Below are positions 38,815 through 47,833 of a stretch of 64,000 nucleotides of DNA, one piece after another. Under the pieces are notes generated by a model. The model searched no databases. It had not been told where the DNA came from and saw nothing but the letters and a program-made list of their open reading frames with translations. This DNA is from Pseudoalteromonas fuliginea (GTDB taxonomy: Bacteria > Pseudomonadota > Gammaproteobacteria > Enterobacterales > Alteromonadaceae), in NCBI RefSeq assembly GCF_000690055.1, contig NZ_JJNZ01000053.1, positions 1-64,000 on the forward strand, in the 5' to 3' direction. Position 1 is the first letter of the stretch. Every line of letters begins with the position of its first letter. Made by a program: the position numbers and the translations under genes.

Positions 38815-39951
38815 ATGCACTTAATAACCATATTAATAGTGCTCTGTGGCCTGTTAAGCTTTTACGCAAATGGACATACCTATTACTCTTTAAATACCGA
38901 ACAAGAACAGCTTGGACACGGGTTTGAGCAGAAATTAGGCATACCGCTTGAACCATGCCTCGATGGTCAGTGGCAATTTCAAGGCGGTAGTATGGGCGAT
39001 TTGGCTTATCGTGGCGACTTTGACTCAGATACCATGATCAATACCATCACAGGCAGCGTAAAGGCTGGTATCAACTTGGTTATTTTTGGAGGTTCAGCCA
39101 AATTTTCCATGCGCAGGAAAGTAACAAAAAATAGAAATTCTGCCGCCTCGGCAGTAGAATTAACCTATGAAAAAGGAAGTTATAACTTTGAAAATAGAAC
39201 GACTAAAATGGCTATTCAAGGGCTACTAAATACAGATCCAAATCAAGTAAGAAGTCGCTGTGGTGACAGCTTTATCCACAATATCAAACTCGGCTCGCGT
39301 ATCTATGTAACAGCCAAACTCCATTTTAAAGATCGCGCTAAATACGAATGGTTTCAGACTAAAATCAAAGTGAAGTTTCTTTTTTTTAGTAAGACTTTTA
39401 CTAAAACTAAAGTATTTCAAGAAGCTACCAAAGATGCTGTATATACTATTCAGGTGAACACCGATGGTGGTATGACGCCAGAACTAGCAGGGCTAAGTAA
39501 AAATGGCACTATGCATTGTAAAACCGATAATCTAACTCCTTGTATAACGTATGCCGATAATTTGTTTAGCTATTTATTTGATGGTGGTGACTATGTTGAT
39601 GATCTTAAAGACGAACATTTAAATATTTTAAAGTATGAAGTCGAAAGTTACGAGGATTCTGGCCATTATGACTTAGCCTATGCTGGTCAAGCTGCAATAT
39701 CTGAGCGCTATATTGCGCTGTCCGCAAGGCTCAGAAGCTATCAAGATTTAGTTTATGACGAGATAGAGAGGTTGAGTGCGTTTAAAGCGGTATCTGAAGA
39801 GCCGCTTGAAATCGAGCAACTAGCAGCGCGTATTACTGCACGTAATACTCAACGTATCGGACTTGAGCAAGCTGGCGAGTATTGTGCAATTTTGCCCGGA
39901 ACAACTCTTTGCGAAAGCCGTATTGAATCTGCGATAGCGAACGTTGACTAG
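38815..39951 (+). CDS. exported protein, putative MACPF/CDC-like, paralogue 3
   Basis: 378 residues from the ATG eight bases behind AGGAA; a longer frame starting upstream would bury the signal peptide (1-20). It is the most divergent member: CGDSFIHNIKLGSR (149-162), a Lys/Phe-rich amphipathic stretch (about 178-202), NTDGG (215-219) and the same Cys pair with eight-residue spacing (235/243). The glycine-rich front (QFQGGSMGD, FGGSAKF) differs from the other two. The three genes lie in the same operon with only the GEVED gene between the first two. 124 bases separate it from paralogue 2 with no terminator. Confidence 0.62.
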   Translation: MHLITILIVLCGLLSFYANGHTYYSLNTEQEQLGHGFEQKLGIPLEPCLDGQWQFQGGSMGDLAYRGDFDSDTMINTITGSVKAGINLVIFGGSAKFSMRRKVTKNRNSAASAVELTYEKGSYNFENRTTKMAIQGLLNTDPNQVRSRCGDSFIHNIKLGSRIYVTAKLHFKDRAKYEWFQTKIKVKFLFFSKTFTKTKVFQEATKDAVYTIQVNTDGGMTPELAGLSKNGTMHCKTDNLTPCITYADNLFSYLFDGGDYVDDLKDEHLNILKYEVESYEDSGHYDLAYAGQAAISERYIALSARLRSYQDLVYDEIERLSAFKAVSEEPLEIEQLAARITARNTQRIGLEQAGEYCAILPGTTLCESRIESAIANVD

Positions 39952-40245
39952 TTGAACAAATATTTGGAAGAATATCTGCGATACTGCACGGTCTTAACCC
40001 GTTGTCTAGCCACATTAGTTAGATTGCTCTTTAACTAATGGGGTTATTTAACCTGAATTTGGATGAAAAATAGGCTAATTGAAACCTCAAGTTACTTACA
40101 CACTACAGTCTATAATTTAGCCTAATAAATTGAAAAAATAGCGTATTTGTTCTAGAGTGTAAACTTAATGATAAAAAGCTAAAGTTAACTCATATTTCAT
40201 TGATTTATAATGTCTTTTTATATGCCCATCGACTAAGGATAGCCA
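39952..40245. other. intergenic region with stem-loop after the island operon
   Basis: No gene. CATTAGTTA (40013-40021) and TAACTAATG (40032-40040) form a 9-bp stem, extended by AACCC (39997-40001) against GGGTT (40041-40046 area). It could end the six-gene operon, although only a short T stretch follows. The rest is AT-rich and probably holds the promoter of the last island gene. Confidence 0.4.
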
Positions 40246-42414
40246 ATGACTTTTTTTAAATCACTTTTATTGCCGACAAATCTCATCCAATTAAATCTTA
40301 TTCGATTTAAACAATTCACCTCTATATTTATTACTTTATTCCTCGTTTCGTGTGGGGGCGGCAGCTCTGGCTCTCCTGAGATAAAACTACCGCCAATTGA
40401 AGAACCGCTAAACTCTGTTACTGAAGTACCAACAAATCAAATATTACATGCGTTTTTTCGTGATCAAGATAGTTCTATTGGCAAACTATCTGGCAGCGTA
40501 ACTATTGTCGCGCCTGAAGTTATTGATAGTGACCCCGCTAGAGTTGAGTCTGTATGGGCTTATTGGGTAGATGAGCAAGGAAATAAACAGGGTGATGCTT
40601 GGTTAAAAACTATGAAAAAATCGGTTTACGATCTTGATATTCCAGAGGATACAAGTATACCTGAAAATACCAATGCGTTACTTCTTTTGCCGGTAAACAC
40701 CATTGGACAGGCCACGAAAGGTACCCTTATTCCCTTTCATGATTTCATCGGTAATGCTGAATTATCGGGGCCTGGTGGAAATAAAGTTCACACTTGGGAT
40801 TATGGCGTTGGTCGCAAGAAAATTTCAATTCAACGCACAGAAGAGCAAGGTGGATTATGTATTTTTGATAATGGTTTAGTTAGTATTACGCATATGAATA
40901 ATACTAAGGATGAAGTTGGGGAGAGTTATAATCGTAACGAACTCCCTAACGATATTAATGAGAATGCCTTCCCTCCTTATTCCTTTTTATGTGGTACGCA
41001 GCCAACACATTCCGAAGATATGATTTCTGATGAGACTGGGGTTTGGACGTATTCAACGCTAAATGACGCCATGTTTTACGGCACACTAGTTTACAATAGC
41101 TTTGTTAAATACCTAGGGGAGCCGCCACTGGAGGACAAAATTAGAATCCGTGTCCACTATGGTCAACAATATGAACAAAGCGCCTTTTGGGATGGCGCAT
41201 ATGCCAACTTTGGTGATGCGTATCCATTATTTTACTCTATGGCTTCACTTGACATCATTGCGCACGAAGTAGGCCATGGAGTTTTAAATAGAATATCTGA
41301 TTTAAATCGATTCGATCATGAAATTAGTACTGATGCTCGTACCTTGCATGAAGCCTTTGGCGATATCTCAGGTGTAATGGCAAAATACGAGTTTACGGGA
41401 CATTCAGATAATTGGATTCACGGCCAAGAGAATGGCGGCTTTATTCGTCATCTCGATCAGATAAAAACTGAAAATGGTGCAATTGATAGCTTTCTTGATT
41501 ATGAAGAGGCTGGTGATAATTTCTATTTACGCATTGGTATGATCACCTACCCATTTTATTTACTATCAAATCAATGGGGAATAGAGCCTACCTATAAAGT
41601 GTATTTAAATTCAGCGAAGGTCTGTTGGAGTGCGTTGACCACACTAACTGAAGCTGCAGAATGTATTAAACAGCAAGCAGGTGTAGCTGGCTTATCTGAA
41701 GAAGATGTTGTTGAAGCTTTTAAGGTGGTAAAAATAAAACTTTTTGACCAAGGCGTGCTTAGCTATTTTAATGCAGAGAAAATTAAATTACGCACTCAGT
41801 TTACCGATGATAGCCGCTCAACGAGTCAAGTAGTTCAATGGTTATGGGATTTTGGAGACGGCCAAACTTCAACAGAAGCAAGCCCCGAGCATATATTCGC
41901 AGAATCTGGAAGCTACCCAGTTAAGTTAACAGTAACTGATCAATCCGATGATCAGGATACCTTTGAACGGCTTATTCAGGTAACAGATGAGTATTGTTCA
42001 ATAAACTCAGCTAGCGTCGATAAGCACATCACTCATGTTTTAATTGGTGATAACAACATTAATTATAGTTCAACAGCATGGGACTATACCCAAATGCCTA
42101 TAGAGCTAATAGATCCCAGCAATACTATCATTAATATTCAAGGAGATACTGAAGTAACAGAGCGATCTACCTCATGGAAAGTCTGGATTGACCTCAACGA
42201 TAATGGAATTTATGGCGATGAGGTTAATGAGCTTGTCGTAGATGAATTTGTCGAAGAGGGGCAACCTTATGGCCTTAATACTATACTCGATTTATCAACG
42301 CTGCCAAGGAGCCGTCAGGCTAAATTTATGAGAATTATTGGTGACTATGCCGTTTTTGGTCCTTGTTCTTCGAGTATAGGGGAAGCACTAGATTTAAGAG
42401 TGAGTTGGCAGTAA
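40246..42414 (+). CDS. lipoprotein M4-metalloprotease homologue with PKD and GEVED-like domains
   Basis: 722 residues with AAGGA before the ATG. The signal peptide is long with a lipobox FLVSC, so it is a lipoprotein with Gly-Gly-Gly after the Cys. The catalytic-type domain has His340-Glu-x-x-His344 and Glu369 in LHEAFGD, so zinc binding looks possible. However, where thermolysin has the proton-donor His (pattern VHxNSGxxNKAxY) this protein reads YLRIGMITYPFY: the His is replaced. PKD about 510-581 (WDFGDG), then a GEVED-like end (583-722) with IDLNDNG that lacks the final EVEDY. Unlike the first protease it has little propeptide-like sequence. It may be a regulator or scaffold rather than an efficient protease. 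Confidence 0.82.
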   Translation: MTFFKSLLLPTNLIQLNLIRFKQFTSIFITLFLVSCGGGSSGSPEIKLPPIEEPLNSVTEVPTNQILHAFFRDQDSSIGKLSGSVTIVAPEVIDSDPARVESVWAYWVDEQGNKQGDAWLKTMKKSVYDLDIPEDTSIPENTNALLLLPVNTIGQATKGTLIPFHDFIGNAELSGPGGNKVHTWDYGVGRKKISIQRTEEQGGLCIFDNGLVSITHMNNTKDEVGESYNRNELPNDINENAFPPYSFLCGTQPTHSEDMISDETGVWTYSTLNDAMFYGTLVYNSFVKYLGEPPLEDKIRIRVHYGQQYEQSAFWDGAYANFGDAYPLFYSMASLDIIAHEVGHGVLNRISDLNRFDHEISTDARTLHEAFGDISGVMAKYEFTGHSDNWIHGQENGGFIRHLDQIKTENGAIDSFLDYEEAGDNFYLRIGMITYPFYLLSNQWGIEPTYKVYLNSAKVCWSALTTLTEAAECIKQQAGVAGLSEEDVVEAFKVVKIKLFDQGVLSYFNAEKIKLRTQFTDDSRSTSQVVQWLWDFGDGQTSTEASPEHIFAESGSYPVKLTVTDQSDDQDTFERLIQVTDEYCSINSASVDKHITHVLIGDNNINYSSTAWDYTQMPIELIDPSNTIINIQGDTEVTERSTSWKVWIDLNDNGIYGDEVNELVVDEFVEEGQPYGLNTILDLSTLPRSRQAKFMRIIGDYAVFGPCSSSIGEALDLRVSWQ

Positions 42415-42453
42415 ATTCGGTTAATACACCCTATTGAGTCGAGCTATTTATAC

Positions 42454-42841
42454 TAGAGCGCGCTGAACTTTGAGGTATGAAAATAAATAGCATGAAAGAA
42501 AGGCATAATTGAACTCGCTAAAAAACGATACACCAAATCTTAATACCAAGATTAATGTTCACAGGCGTCATGGATATCTTATCAAAAGTAATGTGCTTAA
42601 GTGGTCGAATTTATAATCAGCTTGATCATAGAAAAACGCTTGAAAGCATTATAATCTGTGCACAGATATTCCATGGCGAGATCTGACTTTTTACTTTGGT
42701 GCATGGAGTGCCATATGGAGGCGGTTTAACTTATGGACTAAAAAAGATATTTTGAACTAATTGTTTCGCTTATTATCTCGCGCTGCGATTAAATCGTCCC
42801 TAAGTTGAACAATTTTCCATCTTGAAAGGTCAACACGCCCT
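42454..42841 (+). pseudogene. decayed IS5-type insertion sequence, right flank of the island
   Basis: 42470-42780 is a close copy, in the same orientation, of 27836-28150 from the left flank, including the stretch encoding the WRDL transposase N-terminus with its stops. It then jumps straight to the IS right end (42788-42841), whose reverse complement begins AGGGCGTGTTGACCTTTC, matching the MITE terminus. Thus the transposase core is deleted. CTAG precedes the left end. It ends about 85 bases before ubiC and fills the gap after the last island gene. Confidence 0.8.
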
Positions 42842-42925
42842 CGTTATTTACGATAATGAATGATCACTTTTTCAAATGCTTTGGCAATGTTATTATCGCG
42901 TTGGATTTTATTTAATAGAGTTATC

Positions 42926-43477
42926 GTGATTACTTTCCCTATTTCGTTATTAGTCAATTGGCAATGCACATCACAAGTAAGTGATTTATCATCCTCTGAA
43001 CGTGAGTGGCTTTTTGAGCCACATTCCTTAACAGTTAAATTAAAAAGCAGGGCGCAAGTATTTAGCGTAAAAGTGCTCAGTGAAAAAATTTTTGATTTAA
43101 CACTTGAGCAAAAAGCATTGCTTGGCTGCGAAGCCTCAACGGCATTAAACCGAGAAGTACTTTTATTGTGCGATAATATTCCCATGGTATATGCACAAAG
43201 CTGGCTGCCAGATAATCAATTATCAAATCAACCAAAAAACCCTCTGCATAATATGGGGGATCGCCCATTAGGCGATGTTATTTTTCAAAATCCAGAGCTC
43301 GTGCGCAAAGAGATAGAAGTCGCTCGTTTTGATACAGAGCACCCGATACAGCAATTAGCATTACAACTAAACTTACCAATACAAAAGTTGTTAGGCCGAC
43401 GTAGCGTATTTTCGCTTAAAGATTACAATTTTTTGGTCTGTGAAGTGTTTTTACCTGGAGCGTACCTTTACTCATGA
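42926..43477 (+). CDS. ubiC: chorismate lyase
   Basis: Converts chorismate to 4-hydroxybenzoate and pyruvate, the first step of ubiquinone synthesis. I favour the GTG at 42926 (183 aa), close to E. coli's 165; an ATG 22 codons earlier is possible but lacks family similarity. Conserved features: [15 protein letters not shown] near the start, REVLLLCD, the Arg/Gly block [12 protein letters not shown], and the C-terminal [12 protein letters not shown]. Its stop overlaps the ubiA start by four bases. IS remnants end only about 85 bases upstream, so its native promoter may have been displaced. Confidence 0.88.
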   Translation: MITFPISLLVNWQCTSQVSDLSSSEREWLFEPHSLTVKLKSRAQVFSVKVLSEKIFDLTLEQKALLGCEASTALNREVLLLCDNIPMVYAQSWLPDNQLSNQPKNPLHNMGDRPLGDVIFQNPELVRKEIEVARFDTEHPIQQLALQLNLPIQKLLGRRSVFSLKDYNFLVCEVFLPGAYLYS

Positions 43478-44352
43478 AGCTAGCAACCTTAAAGTCACAG
43501 CATCTCCCTTACTACATACAACTTATGCGTGTAGATAAACCAATTGGTACACTATTGTTACTTTGGCCAACCTATTGGGCTTTATGGCTTGCTAATGATG
43601 GAATGCCTAGCTTAGTCAACTTTGTTGTATTTACGCTTGGCGTTATCGTTATGCGAAGTGCAGGTTGCGTAATAAATGATTTTGCTGATAGAGAGATAGA
43701 TGGCTCAGTAAAGCGGACCGCCCAGCGTCCATTGGCTTCGGGGCTGGTTAGCAGTGGTGAAGCACTTAGTTTGTTTTTACTATTAATAGTCATAGCATTT
43801 ATTTTAGTGTTGATACTCAGTTTTAATACTATTTTACTTTCTTTTGGTGCGTTGGCATTAGCCTTTTGTTATCCGTTTATGAAGCGCTACACACAGTTAC
43901 CTCAAGTTGTACTCGGGGCAGCATTTGGCTGGGCAATACCGATGGCTTATATGGCTTCGATAAATGCACTTCCTTTACAGGCTTGGTTATTATTTATTGC
44001 TAATATTTGCTGGACGGTAGCCTACGACACAATGTATGCAATGGTAGACAGAGATGATGATTTAAAAATAGGCGTTAAATCGACGGCTATTTTGTTTGGT
44101 GAATACGATCGTCACATCATTTTTTTCCTTAATATGACCTTTGTAGTTATAGTGGCTTTTATAGGTTTTATTAATGAACTATCAACTGCATTTGGAGTTG
44201 GATTAAGTGTCGCTGCTGGTTTGTTGTTTTATCAGCAAACACTTATCCACAAACGTGAGCGCGGGGCATGTTTTAAAGCATTTTTAAATAATCACTATGT
44301 TGGATTAGCTATTTTTATAGGTTTATTGTTTTCGTATCCAATGGCTATTTAG
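43474..44352 (+). CDS. ubiA: 4-hydroxybenzoate polyprenyltransferase
   Basis: Integral membrane enzyme attaching the polyprenyl chain to 4-hydroxybenzoate. The 292 residues form eight or nine transmembrane helices. The first Asp-rich motif [23 protein letters not shown] and the second, [20 protein letters not shown], bind the magnesium diphosphate. Translationally coupled to ubiC. Only 12 bases separate it from the convergent oxygenase gene. Confidence 0.95.
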   Translation: MKLATLKSQHLPYYIQLMRVDKPIGTLLLLWPTYWALWLANDGMPSLVNFVVFTLGVIVMRSAGCVINDFADREIDGSVKRTAQRPLASGLVSSGEALSLFLLLIVIAFILVLILSFNTILLSFGALALAFCYPFMKRYTQLPQVVLGAAFGWAIPMAYMASINALPLQAWLLFIANICWTVAYDTMYAMVDRDDDLKIGVKSTAILFGEYDRHIIFFLNMTFVVIVAFIGFINELSTAFGVGLSVAAGLLFYQQTLIHKRERGACFKAFLNNHYVGLAIFIGLLFSYPMAI

Positions 44353-44364
44353 TTTGAGTCATTT

Positions 44365-44985
44365 TTAGCGAGGCGGATCAATAATGCCGCTGATAGATGC
44401 GTTTTTTCTAAACCACCCAGCAATTGAATAACGATTATCTATGGCTGGCAATACCTCATGTACAAAACGCTCACTTTCAAATAAAACCAATGTACCGGCT
44501 TGAGGTTTTATTATTATTTCAATTTCTTTGCTTTTGGTTTTGTAGACAACAAGCTCACCACCTTGTGCTGGAGTATTTAGGTAAAGCACACTGGTAAAAA
44601 CTCTGTTTGAGCGGCCTTTAAAAGCATCAACGTGTTTTTTATAAAAATCACCTTCAGTATATTTTGCATAGTGGCATTCATAGTCAAATAAGCCCATGAA
44701 AAAAGTACGGTTAAGCGTTGTACGAATACTTTCCATAGTCGCTTGATAAGTTAATTGCGCTTGTGAGGTACCATCAAACCAAAAGGTCTTATCTTTGCGG
44801 ATAGTATCGTCAATTTGTAAATTATTTAAACGGCCAATACCAGCGAGGCTAAATTGAGGATTTATACGATAACAGTCAGCCATTAAATCAATAATAAGCT
44901 CTTCATTTATAGCATTAGGTATAACAGTGTAGCCAAGCTCTTCGATATCATTTAAATAAGTATCGTCGGCTGAAAAGTTAATCAT
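44365..44985 (-). CDS. 2-oxoglutarate/Fe(II)-dependent oxygenase (prolyl-hydroxylase type)
   Basis: 206 residues with the full facial triad of the 2OG-Fe(II) superfamily: His118-x-Asp120 in KKHVDAF, His176 in RFVHEVLP, and Arg185 for 2-oxoglutarate in RYSIAGWF. Length and the LYLNTP...GGELVVY core resemble P4Hc/PiuC-like proteins. The substrate is unknown; related bacterial proteins hydroxylate proline in target proteins, which is only a possibility here. Apparently a single-gene unit. Confidence 0.83.
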   Translation of the reverse strand: MINFSADDTYLNDIEELGYTVIPNAINEELIIDLMADCYRINPQFSLAGIGRLNNLQIDDTIRKDKTFWFDGTSQAQLTYQATMESIRTTLNRTFFMGLFDYECHYAKYTEGDFYKKHVDAFKGRSNRVFTSVLYLNTPAQGGELVVYKTKSKEIEIIIKPQAGTLVLFESERFVHEVLPAIDNRYSIAGWFRKNASISGIIDPPR

Positions 44986-45079
44986 TCAAGTGGGTCATTT
45001 TTTGAAGGTGCGACAGTGTAGCTCAAAAGAAGTTAAAAGCTATCACTTTGTGTCGCACTTATCTCAAGACAAAACGAGG

Positions 45080-45964
45080 TTAGTTGATTGTCGTTGCGGC
45101 TTTTTTAATGAGAGATAACAGTTGATCTATATGTTCATTAACAGCTGTCTGTTTGTTTGTTTGTACGACTAACTGTTCGTGGCTTAAACTCTTATTTGTT
45201 TTTAGCTGAATTAACTCAGAGTGCTCTGCTACAGCATTCGTATGCTCTATGCTAGCAATAGCAAAGTGGTCTGACTTTTCTAAACCAGCTATGACCTGTT
45301 CAATACTACCCACTTTAATGCTTGATGACTTATTTAAAGAGTCAATTGCTTCATTTAGCATTGTTTGAACTTGTTTTGATTGCGAAAAGCAACCATACAT
45401 CGGGAAGCTATCAAGGTCGTGCTTACTAATGTCATTTTTTTGAGCTAATGGGTGATTTTTAGATACGAATAAAATGAGTTGATCTGGTAAATGTATATCA
45501 CTGCCAATACTATTAATCGCTTGTGAATATACGCTAATATCAATTTCACCTAGTTGAAGCTTTCGGCTCAGTTCGTGTTCTTCTTGCAGTTGCATTTCTA
45601 TTTTTACATGTGGGTACTGTGCTAAAAATTGCCCGCAAGAAATAGGTACAACATTACTTGCTTTATTGGTGTAACCAATAATTAATTTCTCACCTGTTTT
45701 TCCACTTACGGATTGAAAAATAAGCTTTTTAGTAAGCTCTAGCTCAGATAAAGTGTTTTTTGCGTAATCAAGGAATAGCTCACCTTGCTGAGTTAGCTTT
45801 ACAGAACGAGTTGAACGTTTAACTAGTTCGTATCCCATTTCATCCTCAAGTGTTTGAATACTTCGCGTAAGTGCGGAGGTGCTGATTTGGGTTTGTTCTG
45901 CTGCTTGTCTGAAATGGCGTAGTATGCCGAGTGCTACAAATTGTTCTAATTGTTCAAATCTCAC
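45080..45964 (-). CDS. LysR-family transcriptional regulator
   Basis: 294 residues. N-terminal winged helix-turn-helix (about 1-60: FEQLEQFVALGILRHFRQAA, then ALTRSIQTLEDEMGYELVKR) and a substrate-binding effector domain (about 90-290). The target genes and inducer are not evident: no divergent partner exists, since the next gene upstream is on the same strand 385 bases away. It may regulate itself or distant genes. Confidence 0.9.
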   Translation of the reverse strand: MRFEQLEQFVALGILRHFRQAAEQTQISTSALTRSIQTLEDEMGYELVKRSTRSVKLTQQGELFLDYAKNTLSELELTKKLIFQSVSGKTGEKLIIGYTNKASNVVPISCGQFLAQYPHVKIEMQLQEEHELSRKLQLGEIDISVYSQAINSIGSDIHLPDQLILFVSKNHPLAQKNDISKHDLDSFPMYGCFSQSKQVQTMLNEAIDSLNKSSSIKVGSIEQVIAGLEKSDHFAIASIEHTNAVAEHSELIQLKTNKSLSHEQLVVQTNKQTAVNEHIDQLLSLIKKAATTIN

Positions 45965-46349
45965 TTTATAGTCCCTTTTTATAAGTAAGTCGCGGATGCC
46001 GCGAACATCAATTATATTAATTTTTAGCTAAACAAAATAGTAAAATTTAATATCTAAATGCGTTTGCAAATTTATGACAAATTTTGGTCAGGATATCCCC
46101 CTTTTAATATTTATCAAAGAGGTAAATTGTTAAAAAGTATTATCCTTTAGCCTTGAAACTCATGATTTATTACTTACCTAGTATCCTTTTTAGGGATAAG
46201 TAAATCATAAAAAAGGCTTTGTAATCAATTTTTTATATATTCTAGTAAAGACGAACATTCTAAATTAAGAAAAAAGTATGCCACATAATAGGGTATTGAT
46301 TAAGCACAATTTACGAATAGTTGAATGAACATTGACACATATCAGCTTT
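45965..46349. other. intergenic region with a long imperfect hairpin
   Basis: No gene is seen. ATGATTTATTACTTACCTA (46162-46180) pairs with TAGGGATAAGTAAATCAT (46191-46208) apart from a small bulge, and AGCCTT (46149-46154) with AAGGCT (46212-46217) could extend the stem. It may be a leader structure of the LysR gene or the end of the DUF2721 transcript. Confidence 0.4.
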
Positions 46350-46772
46350 TTATTTAACAAAGTTACGATTAACACGGTTGCTTAATGGTTTGTTTTCTAT
46401 GCTTTGGAGTTCTATTTCAATAGCATCACATGATATGTGGATTTCAAATAAAGAGGTTAATAACGATAAACTTAAGCAAGTTAAGCTAACACCAAATAAA
46501 ATAATGCCCGCTGTATTAAATTCAATAAATAGTGCAAACATGGATAAAGTGCATAATAAAAATGATGCCACACCATATACTTGCATAGTTCTAATTAGCT
46601 TAATACGCTTTCTCAAGTTTGTTATTTGCGCGACGACAACGGGACGAATTGACTCTCCTTCTCGTGCATTTAGTTCCCGAATTAATTGTGCTAATACTAA
46701 AAATCGGTTTGTGTAGGCAAGTAATAACAATGATATTGCAGGAAAAAGTAAACCTGGAGTGGTGAGTGTCAT
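46350..46772 (-). CDS. DUF2721 family membrane protein
   Basis: 140 residues with an N-terminal hydrophobic helix (about 8-28), a basic cytoplasmic loop (RKRIKLIRT), and two further helices (about 66-88 and 90-110). The pattern FPAISLLLLAYTNRFLVLAQLIRELN is that of DUF2721 proteins, whose function is unknown. AAGGA lies seven bases before the ATG. Transcribed away from the DUF2007 gene. Confidence 0.8.
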   Translation of the reverse strand: MTLTTPGLLFPAISLLLLAYTNRFLVLAQLIRELNAREGESIRPVVVAQITNLRKRIKLIRTMQVYGVASFLLCTLSMFALFIEFNTAGIILFGVSLTCLSLSLLTSLFEIHISCDAIEIELQSIENKPLSNRVNRNFVK

Positions 46773-46856
46773 AATGTATCCTTAAGTGGTATTACTAGCT
46801 TTAATTTGTACAGCGTAACGCAAGATATTGTATACATAAAATAAACGAGGTGGAAA

Positions 46857-47210
46857 TTGCAAAATACTAATAATACAAACGAAACAGTAGGCTCTTTTCA
46901 ATGGGTAACAATTTATAAAGCCGAAAATACCCTTGAAGCTAATATTCTTAAAGGTTTAATACAAACAAGTGGTATTGAATGCCAAATTAAAGGAGAGATG
47001 TTGCAAGGCGCAATGGGAGAAATCCCATTTGATCAAACCCAAGTTAGCGTGCAGGTTTATGCGATAAAAGAGCGCCATGCGCGACAAATATTGGTAAACT
47101 ATCAACAAGTAAAACAATCCGCTCCAGATTGGGTATGCCCTAACTGTAATGAGCATAATGGATCAACATTTGATTTTTGTTGGTCATGTGAGACATTAAA
47201 GAATGACTAA
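46857..47210 (+). CDS. DUF2007 protein with C-terminal zinc ribbon
   Basis: 117 residues from TTG, preceded by GAGGTGG. Residues about 15-85 are a DUF2007 domain (putative signal-transducing; WVTIYKAENTLEANILKGLIQTSGIECQI), and 92-112 a RanBP2-like zinc ribbon with Cys-Pro-x-Cys...Cys-x-x-Cys (VCPNCNEHN, FCWSCE). Role unknown; proposed protein- or nucleic-acid-binding adaptor. It overlaps the yjaG start by eight bases. Confidence 0.78.
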   Translation: MQNTNNTNETVGSFQWVTIYKAENTLEANILKGLIQTSGIECQIKGEMLQGAMGEIPFDQTQVSVQVYAIKERHARQILVNYQQVKQSAPDWVCPNCNEHNGSTFDFCWSCETLKND

Positions 47211-47793
47211 AGCAAATAATTTTCAGCGTATTAGAGAGCTAAACTATTTACAAAAAGCCGTTTTAGCGAGTGCTTTAATTGAGCGAATGCTGCCAAATTA
47301 CGGTTTATTTAGCGAAGCAACAGGGTTTGGTGACGAAACCTTATTACGAAATTCGCTTAATGTTTGTTGGGAAAAAATATTACTACCTAAAAGTAAAATA
47401 GATCTCGAGAAACAAGTTGAAAAAATAGAGCCAAATGTTCCTGAACTTGCTGATTTTGATATGTTTGGTACGTATCCAGCTATTGATGCAGCAACGTCGT
47501 TACTTAGCTTAATGCACGGTTTAATGGCGCAAGACGAGCAAGAGTTCATTAGTGTAAGTAAAATATCGCAAGCGACCGTTGCGCGTTTTATTGAATACCA
47601 AATGACAGTTGAAGGTGAAATCGCAGATAATACCGCCGTTAGAGAGCACCCATTAATGCAGTACGAGATTGAAGTATTGGGTGAGCTAATTGATTTTGTA
47701 GAGAATATGGGGCGTATTACCTCCGATAGCGTAAAGGCACTTAAAAAGTTTGCCCTTGAAGATGGCCAAACAAATATTGGTCTTTCGTTATAA
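47203..47793 (+). CDS. yjaG: DUF416 family protein YjaG
   Basis: 196 residues aligning over the full length with E. coli YjaG: LIERMLPNYGLFSEATGFGDE near the start, DFDMFGTYPAIDA in the middle, and the C-terminal SNIG-type ending (TNIGLS). The family is uncharacterised. Overlap with the preceding DUF2007 gene and a 40-base gap to tsaD suggest one transcript. Confidence 0.88.
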   Translation: MTKANNFQRIRELNYLQKAVLASALIERMLPNYGLFSEATGFGDETLLRNSLNVCWEKILLPKSKIDLEKQVEKIEPNVPELADFDMFGTYPAIDAATSLLSLMHGLMAQDEQEFISVSKISQATVARFIEYQMTVEGEIADNTAVREHPLMQYEIEVLGELIDFVENMGRITSDSVKALKKFALEDGQTNIGLSL

Positions 47794-47833
47794 AAATAGT
47801 TTAGTAATAATTTAAAAAGGCTGGAGAAATACT

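Noticed and set aside
29375..42414. Island as a prophage or type VI/contractile injection cluster
   Set aside because: No tail, capsid, integrase, sheath or spike genes are present; every product is Sec-exported.
46378..46716. 112-codon plus-strand frame opposite the DUF2721 gene
   Set aside because: The minus-strand protein has a family match, membrane helices and a good ribosome site; the opposite frame has none.
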